Positions 13,601-26,529 of a stretch of 64,000 nt of DNA are shown here, in pieces. Position 1 is the stretch's first letter. The number at the start of each line of letters is the position of its first letter. Origin of the DNA: Daphnia pulex. Taxonomy: Eukaryota > Arthropoda > Branchiopoda > Diplostraca > Daphniidae. A model generated the notes under the pieces. The model was not told where the DNA came from. It saw only the letters and a program-made list of their open reading frames with translations, and did not search any database. The translations under genes were made by a program, and so were the position numbers. The stretch lies in contig NC_060017.1 in assembly GCF_021134715.1 (NCBI RefSeq), positions 2,232,001 through 2,296,000 on the forward strand, written 5' to 3'.

Positions 13601-16592
13601 TACAATAAGTTTTGGCGATGGCCACTTGCTCCAGGATGGAGACTAACGGGAACAGGGCAATGCCCATGGCTCCTATTTCGGCACAAATGTCTGAAAAATT
13701 CAAAACTTGAATTTCGTCGTCATCCACTTGACGCTCAATTTGAAATGGCGGTAACTTGAATGTCGGCAGTCCTGGCTCAATATCACCTGTCAAATAAAAT
13801 AATTGCATCAACTTGTAGATTTTTTTAGTTTTACATGATAAACCCTAATGGATTTTTGACTGACGGTTTTATAATACGTCGCCTCGTACAAGGTAAAACA
13901 TTTGAGCGTTGCTCTATCACGAATGTAATAAATATAAATATCGCCTTTATTCGCTTGATCGTTTCCGTCTCAAATCAAAATGTGTACCCGCACACGAAAG
14001 AAAAACCCAGGTTTTTTTTTGCTTCCCCTTTATCACGTAGACACCTATTCCCCGCGACGTGTTTAACCTTCCCTCACGCAATGCGATAGTTAATAATCTT
14101 ACCTTCAAAAAATGTGGACACATACAAATCAACGTTATTTTTTTGCTTTTCAAGAAAAAAAAATAGTGAGTTCCAAGAGAAATAATAGGCAATCCCCTTC
14201 TTGTCGGTCAGATTCTTTCAATTCAGCTATTTCCCTAATTCGTTGTGGTGCAGCAGTTTCTGTGTCCTTCAGTCTCGATTGACTGATGACGTAGTAGAAA
14301 TACCGCAGGTGCCAAGCATCAATGCCCCGAAAAGAATTTGTTGCCTATTGACTTTCAAGAAATCAGGAATTCAAAAATCAGTGAGAGTTCACAGCGAGGT
14401 AGTCGTCACAGAGTATCCTTCGAGATTTCTCTCAAATGATTGATAGACGACGATTCCTGTTTTGGGTTGGTACGGTGACGAAATCTACTCTGCCGTTCGT
14501 TTCGGTCGGGCCAGTCTGTCGTGTCGAATCGTTTGGGACAACGGTACAACCGAAAAACGTGATGGCGAATCAAAAAATCTGCCATCACTCGCCCAGTTGT
14601 TTTTTCTTTCTCCGGTTGAAAACCGTGAGCTGTAGACGTCACGACCCGACTTGGAAATGTATGCATAGACTACTACTGGTGATATGAAAAGAGCGTTTAG
14701 AAATCGTTAGGACCGGATTAGCCAAGGCCGGATCAACGCATATCATAGCCCGAAGGTTAACCATGACTATAAAGCGACGTAACAAAGGATGAAGGAGAGG
14801 AACGCCCATAAGATAGCCCAAAAGATAGCGAGTCCCACCAGGCCGCCCCAGTCACCACAGAAAACAGAAATAAACACGACGACTGCAATGCGAACGCTTT
14901 TCATCTACTACTCCGCGCATACAACCATAGTTAGTTGATTCCAGCGAAACCAGTTTCGATTGAAAAGGTTAGACAAAAAGAAGATCGGACAAATAACAAA
15001 AAAACAAATGAGTGACAGACTAAAAATAAAAAGAGCAACTGAGCTGAACAAAGAACTAAAGTAAAAGGAGGGGGGCTGCAAACTTGCAACAATGCAGCTC
15101 TCTCCAGGTTTTTTTTTTGGTGCACACAAAGTATAAAAAGGAAAAAAAGAAAAAGAAAAATGAAAATAAGAAAAAACGGCGTTTTTCTCGGTATACCTGA
15201 CAAGGTCAATTGATTCAATCCATTTATTTCCAACAGGTACGCTGCCAGACAGCTGAATATTAGAACAGAAGCGTTGCGGCTGGATGAAAGGAACCACAAC
15301 ACCCGGGAAATCCAGCGATTTTGTAAACAAGACTGTCCCTTGAAGACCTCGAGATTCATCATACAGTTGAGCTTCTTTAAAAGTCCATTGAAAATAGGAA
15401 ATTGTAGGGGGAGAAAAAATGAGGTAATCCTTATGTTCTAAAATTAGAATTCCGTGAACGTGTGTGAGAACTTACTCGCATTATGAGCAAAATGAAGATT
15501 GTTAGGAATCCTAACCCGGCATCATAATAGTTGATGTCGGACAGATTTTCAAACACTCCTCTCCACACGCCGAGGAAATTCGATCCTTGGAACTTGAGTC
15601 CCAAGAGCCCTTTCATTTGCGTAGCGATGGCGGTCAGTGCGGCCGCCGAGCAAAATCCCGAAATAACAGGTGCCGATATTAGATCGACGATAAAACCTGT
15701 AGAATGAATTAGATCAGTAACAGCGGGTATCAGGGCACAATCACGTAATCGACGAGAAATTTTAACTTTTCGTTTCGTTGGAAATGGAGCAGCCAAGGTA
15801 ACAAAAAAAAACAAAAACCGAAAGTTGAAACAAGGGAGGATTTGTGCGGGACAGGAGTCGGGTGAAAGGGTTGTCGGACAAGCGAAAAACAAAACAAAAC
15901 AAACAACAACAAACGCTTGAAGTAGGACATGCATTGGGACACGTTATATAGCGAAATCTTACCTAAATTCAATAATCCAATAATTAACTGGATAACGCCA
16001 GTGAGAAAGGCTAGGATGACGGCGTAGGCGACTCCGCCCTCGCTGACGTAAGAATTGATCATCAAGGCGAGAACACTGTTTGGACCGACAGATATTTCTC
16101 TGACGGTTCCAAAGAAAATGTACATCAACGGGCCCATAAAAGCCGAATAGAGGCCGATCTAATATTGGTATCGATACACATCCAAATGTTCTTGATGTAA
16201 AAAATTGTTCACTGCAGACGCAACAACAAATAACGCGGAACAAGAAAAAAACAAACCAGGAAGAAAAAAAGCAAAGTAATAACGTGCGGGGGGACACTCA
16301 CCTGTGCCGGAAGGCCAGCCACCGCTGCGTAGCCGATGGTTTGCGGGATGGCCGTCAAGGAGACGGCCATGCCAGCGTTGGCGTCAGACAGGAGCTTGGA
16401 GAAATCATATTTAGTGATCCAGGATAAGAAAGGCAACCGGCGATAAAGCAAATCTCGCGTACACGTTTTCCGCCATCGCTTGCACACTCGACGCCTCTTT
16501 TTATGGATTTCATCAACAAAATGACGATCTGATATCCAGGTGCTCATCGTGCTCCGGCTGACGATGGATAATTCGGAACCTGCTCCGTACAT
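10663..16592 (-). CDS. SLC26A11: SLC26 anion transporter, SLC26A11-like, diverged copy 3
   Basis: Ten exons: 16592..16302, 16158..15963, 15696..15476, 15374..15197, 13786..13604, 13398..13237, 13111..12971, 12798..12611, 12047..11865, 10815..10663. They sum to 1896 nt, giving 631 aa. Exon order and phases match copies 1 and 2, and exons of 196, 221, 162 and 141 nt are length-identical. Core motifs are altered: AIPQTIGYAAVAGLPAQ, IGLYSAFMGPLMYIFFGTV, SILEQVAIAKTY and AMPISASFGRSAVQSSSG. The STAS part reads IIADLERVLEMDYTSLK. Exon 8 is 42 nt longer than in the paralogues. Introns are much longer (1049, 1410 and 563 bp), unlike the compact copies 1 and 2. The start codon is the least certain part: an in-frame Met at 16592 was chosen, but the open frame continues upstream to 16850 and a 5' exon may exist. 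Transporter function is inferred from the family. Confidence 0.85.
13787..15196 (-). other. 1.4 kb intron of SLC26 copy 3
   Basis: This intron lies between transporter exons 15374..15197 and 13786..13604. No nested gene is recognised on either strand. Open frames at 14406-14821 do not resemble known families. The equivalent intron in copies 1 and 2 is only about 70-80 bp, so it has expanded here or shrunk there. Confidence 0.7.
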
Positions 16593-17477
16593 TTTGGCTT
16601 CCCTATTCGTGGATGAAGAAATTCCGTATTGAGAAAGGAGATAACAAAAACTAGCGATACGATCGTGGTGGTTGGATGAATAAAGGAACTTGTGTGTGTG
16701 TGATGGAACTGTGAGAGGATTTTTTGGTGTTTTCAAACGTACATCCTGCTGTGGGGAGATGGTTCGGTCCGAATGGCAGAAGGGTCCTCCGGGTTGAAGG
16801 GTCCTCCTGGCCTTATGCACCACTGTGACATGTTGAGAAACTGATCGCACGAGCTACAGATCAACGTCTTTTATAAGTTTCCAACTCTGCTAGGAGCAGC
16901 ACCAGCGATATGGGCAGCTGGTTCCGAGAGGACAACTTGCTCCTTTCTTCGTCATAAGATAGGGCCACTCCCTATGGCTTGCAACAGCCAACAAGAAACC
17001 TACACACACAGCAGCAGATCAAGGGGGGGACCGCAAGAAAACAAACAAAAAACAAAATAACGACAGCTAAAACGTCTATGCTGCAGCGGGGTGTACCTCT
17101 GTAGAGGCTACAATAGCGAGAACTGCTACAGTTCCAACAGGATGTGGAGGTAAAGAGAGAGGGAAGGGTCTCTGTGCAAAGCCCGAAAACCAGTCACAAC
17201 TCAACAAGCTGCTGCTCTCCTAAGACGTTGCGCGCTGTTCAATTTCACTGTGCGCTTTTTTAAAATTTGCATTCGGGTATTCCGCTGAGCACTTTTTATT
17301 TTGTTTTCTCTCTTTCGAGGGAGAATTTATTTATTCCTTTTTTGCCAGATATAGATCAGTCTCTCAACCAACCCCATTCTCTCCCCGCCCAGACTCCCTC
17401 CGCCCTCTCACTCCCGCTCTCTCATTCCTCTCTTAGATATGCATGTACGAGCAAAAGCTCAACGGCGATTCGATCGT

Positions 17478-17495
17478 CAGCAGCAGCAGCAGCAG
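17478..17495 (+). repeat. (CAG)6 microsatellite
   Basis: Six perfect CAG units seen directly in the gene-free block upstream of SLC26 copy 3. Confidence 0.95.
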
Positions 17496-19992
17496 CCAGT
17501 ATGCTCGCAACTTGCCACAAGTATAAGCAGCTATACTGGTTTTTCACGATCACGTCCTTGGCAGTTCCAAGTTGACCAGATATGGCCAGAAAAATCCCTT
17601 TGTTTCGAGAAAAACTTCAAAAAAAAATAAACAAAACAAACTCAAATACCAAAAAGAATTGCGGATAATCAAAGCTTTGAATATTACCCAACCGGTTTTT
17701 GAACATATGCAAGTGCAACGTAGGAGCTGTAGTTTACACATACACATTTTGATCGAGTATGCGCCGCGCGGTCCGTGTACTCATTTCTGGAAAAGTGTGG
17801 GCGTCTGATGGTGTCGTTTTTTTTTCTTCCAACGAAATCTTGAAGTGCTCAACAGCATCTCAATAACCCCTCATTTCTCATTTTCAATGCCAGAGGATGG
17901 AGCTAGATCGCTTCAATGTTTTGCATTGCATCCATTTTCGTTCTGCTGGGTTTTCATGGCAGACTCGTATAGCTTATGGCTATTGTATAGCTTGTGGCGT
18001 AAGAGAACTATATCGTTTCGGCATGTTCGTCAGTCTACTACGTTCACTTTAGCTCTCGACGAGGTCGCCGAGCGAGGATTAGATCACGCGATTGCCATTC
18101 TTCTTTAGCTAGAGTATAGTGCGGCTGTTTAGCTGCCGGCCTGCCGCATCGCAACGCCCCGTCAAACAATGCAAGTCGACAAGCATTTCCACTGAAGGCT
18201 GAATACCGCAACAAAGTTTCTTTTTCTCACAGTGAGAGATGTAGAGGAAATGCATTTGCCAGCAAAGTGCAAATAATTGTTTTTCTGCGATGACCCTTTG
18301 CTGAGACTCCTCAACTCGACCCCTACCTCGCGATCCTTATCCCGGTCGTGGAAACTCTTCCAGTTCTTCTCTGCTCGTATTATATGACTTGATGTCGTTG
18401 TCGAGATTGATGTTAGATAGCAAATCATATGGCAGCTACATGAATCGACTATTTGAGCAGACTAGATGCGTATATACACTGTTTACTGCCCGCTGAGTTT
18501 TCAGTACAGATGGATCTGCTCCTGCAGAGTATAGACGCATATAAATACTATTGCTTCTCCCAGACGCAGCAATTTTCTCATCTTCCTCGCTCTTTTGTGT
18601 CCAGCAGTCTTTCCTACGGGGGTTTTCGCATGAAATTCGGTTCTTTTCATCTTCTATCGTTGTATTTTTTTAATTTCTTTTCTCAGTGGGTTTCCCGCAT
18701 CTAACAATCGAGCTATTGGGTATATACGAGTTATCGCCAAAATAATGTCCAACGAAAGTACCTATATATACTGATGTTGTTTAACGAGGGGAGAAGTAAT
18801 TTCGTGGCCCAATCAACAACTTTCCTCAAAACCTCCCATATAATTATTGGATTCTCGCTACGTTGTATAGCCGCCGCCGCTGCTGCTGTGCATTCTTCTT
18901 CCTCCTTCTCTTTCCCCTTCGAGTGCAATTGTTCAGCAAGCGCAGCGGGCGGCTCGCTGATGGTGAACGTCCACCACCAAAGTCTCGAGCGGCATTCTCT
19001 TGGCCCTCATCGTGGTGGTACCTATTCTCTTTCTTTCTCAGACGTATTATACAGAGAGAAAGAGATGCGGATTAGAAACTGTAGCGGAGAAAACGAAATC
19101 GTCTTTTCCGCATTTACACGTAGCCTATAAAAGAATAGAGAAGCACATTTACTATCTAAAGATAGCTGTATATAGGTATAGGACTATAGGTGTATAACAA
19201 TAGGATAACTCTACGTAAAGGAATAATACAGAGCGACCTCAATTTCGCTTTGCGAGTTCTCAGCGAAAGCCGTGAAAAACTCATGACGTAGTCAGCGCAT
19301 ATTTAATCAAAAGCTCTACATTCGTTAACAAACTGCGCATATACAATATCTGCTGTAGAGTCTGTATAGGCATATACAGCGAGTCATTCTCCGAAACATT
19401 CCATTTACAAACAATAAGTGAATGGAATTCGCAACTATAGCCTATATTCACGTAAAACTGTAGAAAAAGAAAACGGCATTTGATGTTTTATAGAGTGCGC
19501 GCTGGAATTCAATCACACACGATTCAACCAGGATAGCGACGATGAATTGCATTTATTATGCTAACACGTTATTCTCAGATTGCAAGCTGATGATGAACAG
19601 CAAAGCGGATCTGATCGAGTGGCGTTGATTGTGTCACGATCAACGGCCAGGACATTTGAAAAAAATAATAATAAAAACCACGCGAGGCATTGAGCCGCCG
19701 CCACCGCCACCGCCTCCGTTGCGCACTTTCTCAAAAAACCGTTTTGTTGCAGCGTCATCATTGCGTGTTGTTGTTTCGTTTTGCCCATGTATGTAGTTGT
19801 AGAATACCGTCATGTATATAAGATAATGAATTTAAGCGGTCGGCCGGGAGAATCTAATCGGGGGCATGATTGCGATTTCGTTTGTCCGTCGTGACATGGG
19901 AGTGTTATTCAGAAACAAAGGCGTCTATATATGCAACCCGGTTCCCGTTTTGTTGCATGTCGAGCCGATTCCGTTGGAGAAGAAAAAAAGTA

Positions 19993-20008
19993 GAAAGAAA
20001 GAAAGAAA
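19993..20008 (+). repeat. (GAAA)4 microsatellite
   Basis: Four perfect GAAA units seen directly in a purine-rich stretch of the gene-free block. Confidence 0.9.
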
Positions 20009-22233
20009 GATTTGAAAGGACACGACATACAATGGTATTTCAGAATACTCGTCAGAACGGTTTGTTATAATTAAAGGACATTTGCTTGTTTGTTTCTTTT
20101 TTACAAACGTTTTCAGGCGCTTTCTTTTGTTCGTTATTGTTCTGCTGATGCCGCCCGCACGTTATTATATTAAATACAAGTTCTTACGTGTGCCGCTCGG
20201 TACACTCTCTCTCTCTCTTGATACGTGCATTTATATTTTGAAGGTATGCCTGAACGATCATTTTGATAGAGTTTGGTCCGCTTTTTTTGTCTCGGCTATA
20301 TACGTATTTACATGAGTTATGGCTAGTGGCGATTCGACCAGTAGAGTGACGAAGACAACTCTCCCTAGTCAGACCGACATACATCTTGTTCTATATTACC
20401 TCGAAGGTAAAACCTCTGCGCCAGCGCCGTGTTTGTATTTGAAAATGGAAGAGATTGTCGCCCAGCCACTCGTGTTGGGTTGCGTTTTGCAGAGGTCGGC
20501 ATGCTTGCTGCGCCGATGAGAGAAAGAGCTGGGGAAAAAAAATACTCGCAAAACGTAAATCAGAGTCAGGGCTATCCAGCTCTCGTGAATTAACGAGAAC
20601 CGAGTAAAAAAGGCTTATAAAAACAGATAGGAGAGAATTTAACTCTGGCACGAAGTTTAATTGGCGTTTTTGGGCGCGTGTGCGCCTGCCTGAGTGAGAT
20701 TTGCATTCTCACTCGCTTTTAATCTATCAAGTGCTACTGGCTATGGCGTCTAACGTGTTGACGGTCGTCGACGACAACCGACACAACACTCTGAATGATG
20801 CATTGACGACTGAACACACAGTTTTCTGGGTCAATTGAGCTCAAATGGGGATTGTTTGCCCGCTTTCCGAGGGTTGTGTGCGGGAGGCGCAAAAAATTCA
20901 GTAATTTAGCCCACGGTGGATTATCAAACATTGCGAATTTAGCACGTTTCACCTGGATGGTGTGTAGGTATTACATTTATGGTCTTATATTTACACTCAC
21001 GTGATTCGTGCACGAATAACTGCATCATTCTGTACATGCACACACAAAAAACAGACTACGCAACATATTGGGTAACGCATAAATTTCATCTCGACTGCTG
21101 CTGGAATGCTTGCCTAGGCATTACAGCCTATTTCACAGCTTTAACAGCTCATTATAGTTGAGAAATAACGACATTTCATCGTTTCAGGAATTGCGGTATT
21201 TTGTGATTGGGTCATTTCCATACGGCCAAGGTTTTCCAATCCTTCCTTTTCCGGAAAAAAAAAACAAATGACAAAAAATTGCAATCATCGGTGAATGCTC
21301 CAACCGACATGAGGAGAGTCAAAATCTTGAATCGTCACGCGCCGCCGATCGTGACAGTAAGAAGGACACCTACGCTATTACGTATCATTACACAGGAAAA
21401 GAAATTGTCCCCCCTGAGTAGGTATTAATATATAGAGCGCGTGTGGCTGCTATTTGACAATCAAAGTCACCGTTTGTTTCTTTTTGGCTATTTTGATTCA
21501 ATGATTTTTGTGGGTTTTCTAGGTCAAAATGCGCATGTTGGTGTTCTTGAAGTCGAAACAAGACAACTCTCTTTTTTTCTTTTTTTTCAAAATCCCGCAC
21601 ACACTGCTGATTGGTGCGGTAAATCATCCACGCCGTTTCGATCGAAGGAGTTCCCAGATTCAATCTTTGATTGAAACATGCAATAGCGGTATCTAATAAA
21701 ACAAATTTTTAAATCATTTATTGGTGTTATAAGGTGTAGCCAAAACGATCTGAATCAAGTGCATTTCATTTAACTATGGCAATTTTTTTTATGTCAATGT
21801 TGTTTTCATGTGCGCGTTCTCCGTGTCCACATATATTCTTGGAGTAGGTGTGGTCATTCTTCTCGTTGCGAAAGAGTTGGGAGTAAAAAAAAATAAATAA
21901 ATAATCTGCGAAAACCAGAAAGAAAATCGATTAATTTAATAAAAGCTAAAATACACAGTTACATAGACAACAACAAGAGAAAAAAAAAACTCAGTCCGGC
22001 AAGGTTATTCTACAAGGCGGTTTCGATTGAGCGAGTCTCTCTCGTTCGGTTGCACCTCGGTCACGTTATTATATTATTAGTTGCATTATGCTGCTCTATA
22101 AGAATGAGTTTGATTTGCACCTGCTGCAATTGCATTTTTAACATTTTGGAAAGAAGATAATGAGAAAATCAACCTCGCTATTATTCATCCTCTAATAGAA
22201 AAAGGAACAAGGGGAATCGGTCGTTTTGTCCGC

Positions 22234-22251
22234 TTTTTTTTTTTTTTTTTT
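22234..22251 (+). repeat. Poly-T tract (18 T)
   Basis: Homopolymer seen directly, about 280 bp before the cluster of GGTT/AACC motifs. It could be a remnant of a polyadenylated insertion, but no target-site duplication or element body was recognised. Confidence 0.9.
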
Positions 22252-22531
22252 ATGTTGTACGTGTCATTTTTTCAAAAGCAGATAATACTGAGTCAAGGAG
22301 AGGACCTTGCAGTAGTCGTGAGGAGCTCTAAACGTTGCAAAAGTTCTGCCTGCGTTATTTCCGCTTCGTTCCGGACAACAACCAAGTTCCGCTTCGTGAC
22401 GTCTCAGAAAAAAATTGGCATTCAGCAATCGGCTTTGTCCTTTTAAAGATTGACTTCCCCCCCATTAATTGTCACCTGATTGCAATCAATAGCCGGACAC
22501 TGAGTATGCGTACGTAATACTTGACGGCAAT

Positions 22532-23089
22532 CTGGTTTACCTTCCCTTTCCTTTTTTTGTTGTTGTTGCCCGTCTTTGTTTTAAAAAGGAAAATTGCCAA
22601 ACGATTTCATCGCTTCAACGAGCGTGACGTCCAAAACAAAAAACATTTGTCTAATCTTATCTGTCGTCCATCCTGGTTCACCCTGGTTCAAGTCGTTAGC
22701 TGAAGACGTCAGAGAGTGTGGCATCATATCGAATTATTCTGAGCTGCTGCTGTACGACGCAATTTGGAATTCATTCGAACCAGTTTCTTATTTTTCGAAC
22801 GATACGATGATGATGGTGTTCCCCGAATAAACCGTTGGTTGCAGCACAGACAAGTTTCCGGGGAGTTGGAGGGGGACTCACCTTCCCCCTCACCTTCTTT
22901 TTGTAATACAAAAAAAGACCAGCTCTCTCAGCAGTTCATCTGGTTCAATCTAGTTCAACTGGCGGCGTCATATGACACTGCACCAGATGCAATAGCACTA
23001 ACGCAACGCAATTTTGTAAATCCTTTGAACCAGTTTGAAATATTTTCGTCGAAAAGGTGTTCCCCATTTACATCTAGTATCCGGTTCAG
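22532..23089. promoter_or_regulatory. Homotypic cluster of Grainyhead-like motifs
   Basis: Seven copies of a YGGTT/AACCR element occur in about 560 bp: CTGGTTT (22532), CCTGGTTCA (22672), CCTGGTTCA (22682), AACCAGTTT (22778), TCTGGTTCA (22939), AACCAGTTT (23028) and CCGGTTCAG (23081). The two AACCAGTTT sites match the published Grainyhead-type core ACYGGTT on the reverse strand. The others differ at its first base. Two sites are spaced exactly 10 bp. The enhancer role and the factor are inferences; the nearest genes are KLHL18 (3.4 kb downstream) and SLC26 copy 3 (6 kb away). Confidence 0.35.
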
Positions 23090-26000
23090 AATTCACCTTT
23101 CTGCTTTTTCTTTCGTTTTGCGTCATCACTTGCCACTTCCTCATTTGCTTCAGAAAGAGATGTTAACAAGTTAAATATGAAAATGACGAATCGGTAGAAG
23201 GAAATGCTCTGTAGAGTCTTTCGGCCTCTAATTTATCTATTATTTATTTGCTTACCTTCTACATAACACTATACATTCCCCATCATCGCTAGCCATTGTT
23301 ATATTGCCAAGACATGCGGTTACTATATTTTTCGTGTCTCCTTTTTTTACGATTCCTTTAGTAGAAGGCTTCGAGCATCCACACCCACAAAACAGCCTTG
23401 TACGGTAATACTGACCGCCAAAGGACTAAACAATAGTCGTAAAAAAGAGCCACCGCCTCCAATACATTTGAAATCAAAGGCAATTGAATAAATTGTCACA
23501 AGGAAGCAAAAAAAAAAATGACGTGGAAATTCCTTGCGCAATCAAGGACACTGATGGAAACGAAAATCAAATGTCAATGACGAAGATGACAGTAATAGGA
23601 ATTCCGGAAATACCAAGGCAACGGACCAATCTTGGCAGCAATAGCAATACGCAGACTTGGGATTAATTGATCATTAAGAACACGAGTGTCAATGTAATGC
23701 CCTCAAGGAATATTGAAAAAACATTGGAAATCCTTGTCAACTGTTTTCGGTCAAGTAACTCGGCAGTGTTCGGTTTCACGTTTCGTTCTCGTCCTTCTGC
23801 CGACCGGTTGCTTCTATCGCAAAATCGCATACATTTAAAATTACAATATTGTAGAAAAAGAAATATACTACACATGTTGAATGGTAAACAGGGTGGAGTC
23901 GTCGCATTTTAAATTTCTGTTATTATATGCTGTAGCCTTGAATGAGTTATCTATAGGAAAGAAATTTATCCGGGTTTATGCTACATTGAACATATGCGGT
24001 AATTCCAAATTTAAGACTGTCTAATAATATAATAAAAGGTGACACTTTTCCAAGACGTTAATTTGAGACCTTCACAATTCCTGGCAAAAAAAAAAAATAA
24101 TAATAAAAATGTGTTGTACTCCTGATAATTGTTCCCCACATTTGGGTGTGCCGTTGAAGTTTTACTCGGACGAGATTAGTTGTCAGTGTCAAACTATAAT
24201 TAGTGGTTAAGAAAAATAATGTTTCTAGAACAAAACTGATAGTGTAAAATGATTATTCCCGAAATAGAGTGATAGCAACATGAGTTGAAATAAACTGGTT
24301 TAATTCCATTGAATGTGATATGTAATAAAATTTAATATTCTGATGGATTGCTTTAAAGTTATAATCAAGCGATTTGACGTAACTTGACTAGGTGAGCTTT
24401 ATGTAATGTAGAACAATTGCGATTGTTATGAGGTCACTCTTGCATTGCGGAAACAGCCGAGCATATTCGTTTCGTAAATGGCCCGGAGGATGATCAGCTC
24501 GCGTTACTGGTTGGTGTACTGATGACATTACCTAATATAGGGACGATGGACGAGAGAGAGAAAATGGGCTTGGGAAAACCCTTGTGTTTAGATATTCCAG
24601 TTTATTTGCATAGCCAATCAACGACCTCTCTCTCTCTGATGGTATATCTTTGTTCATATCTCTTTAGGCGCTTTTTCACTGTGCCGCTCTCTGCCAGAGG
24701 ATTCACGAGTGTTACCCTTTGGCTGGTTCTTCAACATCTATTGTCCAGTAATCAGCTGCTGAAGTTAAGTTGGCAATTCATCCCAACAATCATTTCAACA
24801 ACCAGAGAAAGGAAGGAAAAAAAAACAGTTGGAAAAGGAAAGAAAGATGTTTAAATGTGCAATGTTTCTTAGTCGTGCTGAATAGTTGACCTCGTTTTCT
24901 CCTGGATTCCTATGAAATTGTAATCGCATAGGGTATACAGTATACATAATTTCCAAACGAGTCTTGAAGCCGGGCCACGAACCTATAAGAAAATTCAAGG
25001 GAGATTTGCTGCCTGCAGAGTATGTAAGGTGACTCGTGCATACATGGAGAGATTAAAAGGGAACAGTGACAGCTATAGCAATGACCGCATGCATCGCATA
25101 CGTAAAACAATAGACCCGGTTTCTACCTCGTTGAGGCGTGAAATCGTGAAATCTTGACGACGGGGAATAACGACTCCTTATAGCCCCCGTTACATTAATT
25201 TCTTCAAGGCTGAGCAAAGTCATCTGTGGGTCCACCTCGATCATGAGATTCATTAACTAGAGGTTTGCAAGGGCCCCAGCCAAGGATGCCCTGCTGAACT
25301 CTTCTATCAAGTCCTTTTGACCCTGAAAAAAAATTTAAAACAAAATTATAATTGGATCGGTTCATATATAGAAGGAATAAGTGGACAATCTTTTCCAGTT
25401 TTCTACGCTGCCCAGTAGTTCTCAAGAATTGCGTCGAGCTGTGTTCACTGATCCCTAAGGGCGTCTCTCAAACAAGAACTGCACCTTACGGCTAGTCCAT
25501 GGCTAGTCATTACCAAACTTGAAATTTTTGATATTATAGAAACGACGTCGTCAATCCGCAATAATTACAGGGCTGGTTGTCATAATAATAAAACTCGATA
25601 ATTTCCATTATTTTTTCTCTACTTGCCCCATTCTCTTTGGTTTCAGATTAAGCTTTAGTTTCCTTTTCATAGCTCTAGTAATAACTGTCCCCATTCTTTC
25701 TCTGACGTCGTGACAGTCAAATTAATCGCATTTGATTACGAATTTATTTTCGATGGGAGAACCAAGTGGGATTGTACTTTTCTGTCTCAAGTTCATAATG
25801 CACTAACGCGGAAGCCTTGCAGCCAGAGATCAGTTAAAGAATATTTTTATTTTTAGGGTAGGGTTTAGAAATATGGGAATGCGCTAGCTGCTCTAGTGCG
25901 TATTTGAATGTAGTGCTCCAATAAAATATCGACACAAAAGGACCAACTCCATTTTCAGACAACGATATGTGTTTGCCGAAATAGAGAATAATCACCCTAA

Positions 26001-26529
26001 GGTTCTTTTATGCTTGAGATCTAGTGTGTACTATCGCAGCGGTACACGCCCAATACCAGACATTTCTGTGTATACAGGAAACACAATAAAAACTGATGTA
26101 TCCACTTAGATGACGAAAGAATTTTATGATGTCCTTGTCTTTGTATGTGAAAAATAAGCTAGCGCCATCCATCATAAGCTTTCAAGTTTTTAAAGATGAA
26201 AATCGCCTTGCTGTTATCAACCCCTTGACTGAAGTCATGGCCAATGTTCAAGAACGAACGGAAGGATCATGCTTCTCATTTAGTTATGTATGTATTTTTA
26301 TCTTTTTTATTATTATTTTTCGTTTTTTTTTCTTTTATTTGAAATTGTTTTATTTTTCGACGCTAGAAGGCGCTGACGGCAGTTTGTGATGAGGATTTTG
26401 TGTTGACATTTGTGTTCGTGTGCGATAAAAATGTTATAAAACAATTTGATAATTTTCATTCTTGGAAAAATACTGTGACCTTAACTCATTTCTAAATTAT
26501 ATTTATTATAACGAAAAACTGTACTTGTC

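Larger units (their letters stand above)
16593..26529. other. Gene-free block, about 9.9 kb
   Basis: No exon chain with conserved protein content could be built on either strand. The block separates the minus-strand SLC26 cluster from plus-strand KLHL18, so it contains the promoters of both. It is rich in simple sequence: (CAG)6 at 17478, (GAAA)4 at 19993, an 18-T run at 22234, many CT/GA tracts and TA-rich stretches around 19.1-19.4 kb. The longest open frame, 22764-23174, overlaps a cluster of repeated GGTT/AACC motifs and has no family resemblance. I looked for common tRNA B-box sequences and several widely conserved arthropod miRNA seeds by eye and found none. That check is not exhaustive. 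Confidence 0.6.

Noticed and set aside
16593-16850. Upstream extension of SLC26 copy 3 exon 1 to a Met at 16850
   Set aside because: The added residues do not resemble the family N-terminus and include a simple-sequence stretch. The Met at 16592 was preferred, though the start remains uncertain.
22764-23174. 136-residue open frame in the gene-free block
   Set aside because: Low-complexity composition, no family resemblance, no splice partners, and it overlaps the repeated GGTT/AACC motifs.
17000-26500. tRNA or conserved miRNA genes in the gene-free block
   Set aside because: Visual search for B-box sequences and several well-known arthropod miRNA sequences gave no convincing hit. GGTTCAAGTCG near 22685 is not followed by a tRNA-like fold.
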